From Acidobacteriota bacterium (GTDB lineage Bacteria > Acidobacteriota > Terriglobia > Terriglobales > Acidobacteriaceae), in contig JAJYSL010000148.1 in NCBI GenBank assembly GCA_021793595.1, positions 1-10,398 of the forward strand: a DNA stretch of 10,398 nucleotides, given 5' to 3'. Under the pieces are notes generated by a model that did not search any database, was not told where the DNA came from, and saw only the letters and a list, made by a program, of their open reading frames with translations. Below, in pieces: positions 5,445 to 10,398 of the stretch. Position 1 is the first letter of the stretch; each line of letters opens with the position of its first letter. A program made the position numbers and the translations under genes.

Positions 5445-8400
5445 ATGGCCGAAACAACCAAGACGCAAACGCCCGTTGCAGCCGCCAAGGCTGTTGAAAC
5501 CGCCCCGACTTCCAGAAGTGGATCCAGTGCAGCTGGAACCGGGACTGGTCTGCAATGTAAGCGCTTTTTCAGCCGTCCGGATGTTTCGCCTTACGACGAA
5601 ATTGAGTGGGAGTTCCGCACCGCCTCCATTGTGGACTCGAAAGGGAACAGCATTTTCGAGCAGAAGGATGTGGAGGTTCCTGCAGCCTGGTCGATGACCG
5701 CGACGAACATTGTTGCCAGCAAGTATCTGCACGGCCAGATCGGCACCCGGCAGCGCGAAACCGGCGTGCGTCAGCTGATCTCTCGCGTTGCCGAGACGAT
5801 TCGCGATTGGGGTATTGCCGGCGGCTATTTCCGCACTCCCGAAGACGCCGTCATCTTCCATGATGAGTTGGCGCACATGCTGCTGCATCAGAAGGTCGCC
5901 TTCAACTCGCCAGTTTGGTTCAACGTGGGTTGCGATCGGCTGGAACCGGATTCCCAGGCGCAGAACTGGCACTGGAATCCACACACCTGCGCGGTTGAGT
6001 TTTCCGCTACGGGCTATCGCAATCCGCAATGCTCGGCCTGCTTCATCAATTCTGTTCAGGATTCGCTGGACTCCATTCTGACGTTGGCGAAGACCGAAGG
6101 CATGTTGTTCAAGTGGGGTTCGGGCACGGGCACCAACCTGTCCACCATTCGCGGATCAACGGAAAACCTTTCCGGCGGTGGCGTGGCCAGCGGTCCGTTG
6201 AGCTTTATGCGCGGGTTTGACGCCTTTGCCGGTGTGATCAAGTCGGGCGGTAAGACTCGCAGAGCGGCCAAGATGGTCATCCTGAATATCGATCATCCCG
6301 ATATTGTCGACTTTATTGAGTGCAAGTCCAAGGAAGAAGCCAAGGCGTGGACGTTGATGCGCGCCGGCTACGATGGGTCGGGTCCGGACTCGGAAGCCTT
6401 CACCTCCATCTTCTTCCAGAACGCCAACAACTCCGTGCGCGTCAACGATGAGTTTATGCGCGCGGTGATCAACGATGATGATTTCTCGACCCGCTCGGTC
6501 AAAGACGGCGCTCCATTCAAAAAATATAAAGCTCGCGACCTGATGCGCAAGATCGCTGAGAATACCTGGCACTGTGGCGATCCAGGCATGCAATACGACA
6601 CCACCATCAATAAGTGGCATACGTCGAAGAACACCGCGCGGATCAACGCATCGAACCCCTGCTCGGAGTACATGTTCCTAGATGATTCAGCATGTAACCT
6701 TGCCAGTTTCAATTTGATGAATTTTGTAACTTCTGCAGGCACATTTGACATCACAGCCTATCGCCACGCCGTTGATATTTTGATCACGGCCATGGATATT
6801 CTGGTTGATAACTCCGGCTATCCGACGGAAGCGATCGGACGCAATTCCCACGACTATCGCCCCCTGGGACTGGGATACGCCAACCTGGGCGCGCTGTTGA
6901 TGGCTTTCGGTCTGCCCTACGATTCCGATGCCGGCCGCGACTTCGCCGCCTGCCTCACAGCTATCATGTGCGGCCAGGCATATCTGCAATCCTCACGCGT
7001 TGCTGAACAATGCGCGGCGCTTCCTGCCGCCACTCCGTTGACTCAGTCGATTGAGCGTCAGGGAGGCGCTTGCCCAGGTTTCTACGTCAACCGCGAGCCG
7101 TTTCTAGACGTCATCCGTATGCATCGCGCGGAAGTGAACAAGATCGGCCGGTCGCACAAGGGCTCGGATCCTTTCAGCGTGCCGCAGTTGGATGAGTTGA
7201 TCGAAGCCAGCCGCGATTGTTGGGACAAGGCCCTGGCCCATGGCGAAAAATTCGGCTATCGCAATTCGCAGGTCACCGTTCTGGCGCCGACGGGAACCAT
7301 CGGCTTCATGATGGACTGCGACACAACTGGGGTGGAACCGGATCTGGCGCTGGTCAAATACAAGAAGCTGGTTGGCGGCGGGATGATCAAGATCGTGAAC
7401 AATACTGTTCCGGCGGCGCTGTTTAAGCTGGGGTACAGCAACGAAGATGTCGATGCCATTGTCAGCTATATTGATGCGACCGGAACGATTGAAGGCGCGC
7501 CGGGACTGAAGCCGGAACATCTGCCGGTCTTCGATTGCAGCTTCAAGGCATCGAAGGGAACGCGCAGCATTCACTACATGGGCCACGTCCGTATGATGGC
7601 CGCGACCCAGCCGTTTATTTCCGGTGCCATTTCGAAAACGGTGAACCTGCCCAACAATGCCAGCGTGGAGGACATTGCGGAGGCCTACATTGAGTCTTGG
7701 CGTCAAGGTCTGAAGGCAGTCGCGGTGTATCGCGATGGCTCCAAAGGCACGCAGCCACTTAATGTGACCGACTCGGTTGCCAGTGGAGGAAGTTCTGCGC
7801 TGGATGCGGTGGCGGAGAAATTGCTGCAAACCATCGCTACCCTGCCAATAGAGAATGCTGCCGTTGAGCCGCTGGTTGCGCAGCTCGCTGCTCATTCGGC
7901 GGAGAGGGTGCAATTGCCTGCTTCCAGCCTCGAAACGCTGGCCCGCGCCACCATGCAGAACGTTTCCGGTCTCGTATTGACCCAGCAGGACCCGAACGCG
8001 CCACCACGCACCGTTCGCCATCGGCTGCCGGAAGAACGGCCGTCGTTGACGCACAAATTCTCCATCGCCGGACACGAAGGCTACATTACTGTGGGACTCT
8101 ACCCCAATGGCCAGCCCGGGGAGATATTCATCAAGATGGCGAAGGAAGGCTCGACCGTCAGCGGATTGATGGATGCTTTCGCCACTGCGATTTCTCTGTC
8201 GCTGCAACACGGCGTGCCGCTCAAGGTGCTCTGCGAGAAGTTTTCGCACCTGCGCTTTGAACCGTCAGGCTGGACTGGCAATGAGGAAATCGGATTTGCC
8301 AAGTCTATTATGGATTACATTTTCCGCTGGTTGCAGTTGCGCTTCCTGTCTGGAACGCAGTTGCCGCTGTTTGCGGGTCTGGCTGCGCAGGCCGCTGCTG

Positions 8401-8687
8401 CGGAAATGGAAAGAGCCTTCGTTCCAGAGCAGCATCAGCCTGCACGTGGAATGGGAGCAACCACGGCACCGCAGGGCGGAATTCTGCCCGAGATGCATGC
8501 CAGCCACGGTCAAATCCAAACCAGCCTGCACATGGAAGATCGCAGCTTGGTCCATGCTGCCGATGCTATGCGTGGCTTCATCGATATGGGGGATGCGCCC
8601 ACGTGCCACACCTGTGGTGCCATCATGGTTCGTAACGGTAGCTGTTACAAATGTGTGGAATGCGGCAGCACGAGCGGATGCAGCTAG
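5445..8687 (+). CDS. nrdJ: Vitamin B12-dependent ribonucleoside-diphosphate reductase (class II)
   Basis: This 1080-residue single-chain enzyme reduces ribonucleotides to deoxyribonucleotides, using adenosylcobalamin to make the thiyl radical, so it works with or without oxygen. After a low-complexity N-terminus (1-35) the catalytic barrel starts at RFFSRPDVSPYDEIEW. The active site shows NPCSE at 404-408 (radical Cys406), its redox pair in QCSAC (Cys196 by position) and Cys417 in DDSACNLAS, eleven residues after Cys406 as in Thermotoga NrdJ. There is no ATP-cone at the N-terminus. A linker of about 85 residues follows RDGSKGTQPLN, then a TSCPD-type domain (about 855-965). The tail has Cys1054, 1057, 1067, 1070, 1073 and 1079, which should both shuttle disulfides and bind a metal. 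The gene has its own promoter-like site, a long leader and a terminator. Confidence in the family is very high. Confidence 0.96.
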   Translation: MAETTKTQTPVAAAKAVETAPTSRSGSSAAGTGTGLQCKRFFSRPDVSPYDEIEWEFRTASIVDSKGNSIFEQKDVEVPAAWSMTATNIVASKYLHGQIGTRQRETGVRQLISRVAETIRDWGIAGGYFRTPEDAVIFHDELAHMLLHQKVAFNSPVWFNVGCDRLEPDSQAQNWHWNPHTCAVEFSATGYRNPQCSACFINSVQDSLDSILTLAKTEGMLFKWGSGTGTNLSTIRGSTENLSGGGVASGPLSFMRGFDAFAGVIKSGGKTRRAAKMVILNIDHPDIVDFIECKSKEEAKAWTLMRAGYDGSGPDSEAFTSIFFQNANNSVRVNDEFMRAVINDDDFSTRSVKDGAPFKKYKARDLMRKIAENTWHCGDPGMQYDTTINKWHTSKNTARINASNPCSEYMFLDDSACNLASFNLMNFVTSAGTFDITAYRHAVDILITAMDILVDNSGYPTEAIGRNSHDYRPLGLGYANLGALLMAFGLPYDSDAGRDFAACLTAIMCGQAYLQSSRVAEQCAALPAATPLTQSIERQGGACPGFYVNREPFLDVIRMHRAEVNKIGRSHKGSDPFSVPQLDELIEASRDCWDKALAHGEKFGYRNSQVTVLAPTGTIGFMMDCDTTGVEPDLALVKYKKLVGGGMIKIVNNTVPAALFKLGYSNEDVDAIVSYIDATGTIEGAPGLKPEHLPVFDCSFKASKGTRSIHYMGHVRMMAATQPFISGAISKTVNLPNNASVEDIAEAYIESWRQGLKAVAVYRDGSKGTQPLNVTDSVASGGSSALDAVAEKLLQTIATLPIENAAVEPLVAQLAAHSAERVQLPASSLETLARATMQNVSGLVLTQQDPNAPPRTVRHRLPEERPSLTHKFSIAGHEGYITVGLYPNGQPGEIFIKMAKEGSTVSGLMDAFATAISLSLQHGVPLKVLCEKFSHLRFEPSGWTGNEEIGFAKSIMDYIFRWLQLRFLSGTQLPLFAGLAAQAAAAEMERAFVPEQHQPARGMGATTAPQGGILPEMHASHGQIQTSLHMEDRSLVHAADAMRGFIDMGDAPTCHTCGAIMVRNGSCYKCVECGSTSGCS

Positions 8688-8734
8688 GAACTTTTTGTTA
8701 CTTTTACCATGGACCATGTGGGTTGCCACTTTAT

Positions 8735-8785
8735 TTGCAAGTTGACACCGCTTCGTTGCAAGTTTTGAGCAGCAAAATGCAAGTC
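8735..8785 (+). repeat. Three TGCAAGT repeats with 21-nt period downstream of nrdJ
   Basis: TTGCAAGTT occurs at 8735-8743 and 8756-8764, and ATGCAAGTC at 8777-8785. The start-to-start distance is exactly 21 in both steps, two turns of the helix, so all copies face the same side. They lie between the nrdJ stop and its terminator. No gene start follows, so a promoter-operator role is not obvious. Confidence 0.55.
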
Positions 8786-8813
8786 TTGTAACTTATTCAT
8801 TAAAAAGTGGATT

Positions 8814-8847
8814 GATGGCCGCAGCGTGAGTTGCGGCCATCATTTTT
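8814..8847 (+). terminator. Intrinsic terminator of nrdJ
   Basis: GATGGCCGCA (8814-8823) and TGCGGCCATC (8832-8841) form a perfect ten-pair stem with an eight-base loop. One more T-A pair at 8813/8842 extends it. Five T follow (8843-8847). AAAAA at 8802-8806 could let it work from the other side too. The group II intron begins at 8849. Confidence 0.92.
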
Positions 8848-8848
8848 G

Positions 8849-9233
8849 GTGCGCCCAGCATGGGGCGCACTCTTACGGGTGGAAGTCCCGTCACAAGCTG
8901 GTCACGGCGAGTGAAGCGAAGCGCAACTGCATGAGGGTGACCGAGTGTGGGGAGGAAGCGTGGAGCGAATCTGCGGGCCGATGAACAAGAACCGGATAGA
9001 AGGCGCCGTCGAGCAGGGCGAGCGGGCCAGAGACCGCGAAGCTCTTGTGACCAGGCGAGGTGGCGTAAATCCGGCGGTCGTGCAGTGAAGGAGTGCGTTC
9101 TTACCTGGGGAGATTGTCTGGCATTGTGCCTGAAAGGGCGACGGTGTCGAACCGTAGCGAGAAGTCAGCCGAGGCCGTAGTAGCTTGTCTTGAGGATGGG
9201 TGAAGGGCCGAACGAGGAGGAGTGGAATCCGGC
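8849..9233 (+). ncRNA. Group II intron ribozyme, domains I-III region
   Basis: Visible pieces are the 5' hairpin GTGCGCCC/GGGCGCAC (8849-8856 with 8863-8870), a second stem ACGGG/CCCGT (8875-8879 with 8887-8891), and many purine-rich internal loops. CAAGAA at 8986-8991 can pair with the last six exon bases TTTTTG (8843-8848) through five Watson-Crick pairs and one G-U, and so is a candidate EBS1. The catalytic triad of domain V lies beyond the interruption and cannot be checked. Confidence 0.65.
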
Positions 9234-9480
9234 ATGACGATGCAGAGGGCATGGCGTCAGATGTCCGCGCAAGCGGAGTGGTCCGGCAGTGGGCAGAGTG
9301 AAGCTCTGTCTGATCCGGGCAGCGACGAAGCCCTACGCCCGCGCCATGAAGCGGAGGACACGGGGCCGGGACTGCTCATGGCAGTGCTGGCCAGAGAGAA
9401 CATGCAGCAGGCATGGAAACGGGTGCGAGCCAACAAGGGCGCGGCGGGCATCGACGGTCTCAGCATCGACGAGACCGCCG
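8849..9480 (+). mobile_element. Group II intron, 5' part, inserted after the nrdJ terminator
   Basis: The element opens with GTGCGCCC, the group II 5' splice-site consensus (GUGYG), one base after the T-tract of the nrdJ terminator. A structured, G-rich untranslated stretch of about 380 bases (domains I-III) precedes an LtrA-type reverse-transcriptase frame. Insertion directly behind a terminator hairpin in the same direction is the known habit of group IIC introns. An IS256-type element breaks the intron at about 9480. The rest of the reverse transcriptase and domains V-VI are not in the window. Confidence 0.75.
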
Positions 9481-9494
9481 GAGGGTGTAAATGA
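9234..9494 (+). pseudogene. ltrA: Group II intron reverse transcriptase/maturase, N-terminal fragment
   Basis: The frame reads MTMQRAWRQMSAQ, an acidic linker, then ENMQQAWKRVRANKGAAGIDGLSIDETA. This is the RT0 region at the N-terminus of LtrA-type intron-encoded proteins, which copy the intron RNA into DNA and help it fold. Family proteins exceed 400 residues; here homology stops at about residue 82 (position 9480), and the IS sequence adds GGCK and a TGA. ATG 9234 is chosen because AGGAGGAG lies eleven bases upstream. GTG 9222 overlaps that ribosome binding site, and ATG 9240 is possible. With the polymerase domain separated, the protein is non-functional unless the insertion is removed precisely. 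Confidence 0.8.
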
Positions 9495-10267
9495 TTTTGT
9501 GTAAACGATCTTTTCTAATGCAGGAGAGGAGATCGTATGGGGATGGACAAGGAGTTGATCGACCGGCTGCTGGGAGATTATCAGAAGCCGGAGGATTTGA
9601 TCGGGGAGAACGGACTGCTGAAGCAGTTGACCAAGGCGTGGATCGAGCGGGCGATGGAGGCCGAGCTGACCACGCACCTGGGATACGAGAAGCATTCGCG
9701 GGAAGGGTACAACAGCGGCAACACGCGCAACGGGACCAGCCGGAAGCGACTGACGGGGAATGCGGCGAAGTGCAGATTGAAGTGCCGCGGGACCGCAAGG
9801 CGAGCTTTGCGGCGCAGATCGTGCCCAAGGGAGAGACACGGTGGGATGGCTTCGACGACAAGATCCTGTCGATGTACGCGCGCGGCATGACGACGCGCGA
9901 GATCCAGGGATACCTGCAGCAGATGTACGGAGTTGAGGTTTCGCCGGCGCTGATCTCCAACGTAACCGATGCGGTGATCGAGGAGGTGCGGGCGTGGCAG
10001 TCGCGGCCGCTGGATGCGGTCTATCCGATCGTCTATCTGGACGCGCTGGTGGTGAAGATGCGCAGCGACGGGCGGGTGGAAAATCGCGCGGTGTATGTGG
10101 CGATCGGCATCACCCTGGCGGGGATGAAAGAGGTGCTGGGCCTCTGGACATCGGCCAATGAAGGGGCGAAGTTCTGGCTGCAGGTGCTGACGGAGAGGAA
10201 GAACCGCGGGCTGAAAGACATCTTCATCGCCTGTGTGGATGGGCTGAAAGGATTTCCCGAAGCCATC
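9481..10267 (+). mobile_element. IS256-family insertion sequence, left part, inside the group II intron
   Basis: The element begins near 9481 with GAGGGTGTAAATGATTTTG. GTGTAAA occurs at 9485-9491 and again at 9499-9505, as in the inverted repeats of many IS256-family elements. A transposase gene of that family follows at once. Similarity to the family ends at about 10267, where other sequence takes over, so the right part and right inverted repeat are missing or displaced. The exact left boundary and target duplication need the other end. Confidence 0.7.
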
Positions 10268-10315
10268 GCATCGGAGCGTGTCAACGACATTGAGACAGGT
10301 GGCGCGAGAGTTTAG
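9537..10315 (+). pseudogene. IS256-family transposase, frameshifted and truncated
   Basis: Mutator/IS256 transposases move DNA by DDE chemistry. The N-terminal part ([20 protein letters not shown], then [30 protein letters not shown] and [16 protein letters not shown]) starts at ATG 9537 with AGGAG five bases before. The protein continues in the -1 frame from 9758 ([17 protein letters not shown], then [23 protein letters not shown]). The family sequence needs one more G in the GGGG run at 9755-9758. The first two catalytic aspartates are visible in YLDALVV (codon 10040-10042) and [12 protein letters not shown] (codon 10238-10240). After PEAI (about 10267) the usual continuation is replaced by unrelated residues ending at TAG 10313-10315, so the third acidic residue is lost. 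Two independent lesions make this gene inactive. Confidence 0.85.
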
Positions 10316-10398
10316 TGTAGATTTCTCTCTGTCGGGGTTGTTGTTGGCGGGTTGATCCAGGCGGCAGTGGGCTGTGGTGGGTGCATTGGCCTGGCGTG
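10268..10398. other. Foreign sequence interrupting the IS256 transposase, possibly a further element end
   Basis: Transposase similarity stops abruptly and a new sequence begins, with TGTCAACGACATTGAGAC at 10279-10296 near the junction. TGTC and GAGACA in inverted arrangement close to a breakpoint look like the terminal repeat of another insertion sequence, possibly IS21-like, but I cannot assign a family. No coding frame of note is visible on either strand in the 131 bases that remain. Confidence 0.4.

Noticed and set aside
7104..8249. 381-residue minus-strand frame inside nrdJ
   Set aside because: It is a shadow of the strongly conserved NrdJ frame, with arginine/histidine-rich noise and no start signal.
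8742..8770. Promoter from TTGACA at 8742
   Set aside because: No acceptable -10 box occurs 16 to 18 bases downstream, and no gene follows before the terminator.
8849..10398. Retron, diversity-generating retroelement or RT-based defence system
   Set aside because: The reverse transcriptase start matches the LtrA N-terminus behind a group II 5' splice site; no msr/msd-like RNA, template repeat or effector gene is present.

Overview
The window looks like a piece of a moderately GC-rich bacterial chromosome. Acidobacteriota is my best guess, from the look of the secreted glycine-zipper protein, the B12-dependent ribonucleotide reductase and the pyrophosphate-type phosphofructokinase. This is family-level recognition and I could not test it by search. 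Three housekeeping-type genes on the + strand form the core, and both ends are occupied by mobile DNA.

Left end (1 to about 450): the first codons of a minus-strand gene (MRQVSL...) with an excellent ribosome binding site, probably the transposase of an insertion sequence lying off the left edge. Behind it are six clear copies, plus one weaker copy, of an 18-bp direct repeat (GGCMANNNTATGCTTTAA-like). The last copy ends on the stop codon of a minus-strand glycine-zipper protein (444-848). That protein's reading frame continues upstream through a signal-peptide-like stretch to 1040 but has no usual start codon there.

Core (1178-8847): a long-chain acyl-CoA synthetase (1178-2980); a phosphofructokinase (3096-4139) with the Asp104/Lys124 pair diagnostic of pyrophosphate-dependent enzymes, closed by a strong intrinsic terminator; a small excisionase-like helix-turn-helix protein (4466-4831) with its own promoter-like site; and a class II (adenosylcobalamin) ribonucleotide reductase NrdJ (5445-8687). 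NrdJ has a long structured leader and a perfect terminator hairpin downstream. The first two genes serve lipid activation and central carbon flux, and NrdJ serves oxygen-independent dNTP synthesis. They are neighbours rather than an obvious pathway.

Right end (8849-10398): a nest of mobile elements. A group II intron begins immediately after the T-tract of the nrdJ terminator, the site preference of group IIC introns. Its reverse-transcriptase gene is cut after about 80 codons by an IS256-family element. That element's transposase carries a -1 frameshift at a G4 run and is itself cut at about 10268 by further foreign sequence of unknown type. I found no CRISPR array, no tRNA or rRNA, and no recognisable defence system. 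The most noteworthy signals are the repeat array at the left end, the terminator-seated intron, the three-layer nesting, and a 21-nt-periodic triplet repeat between nrdJ and its terminator.
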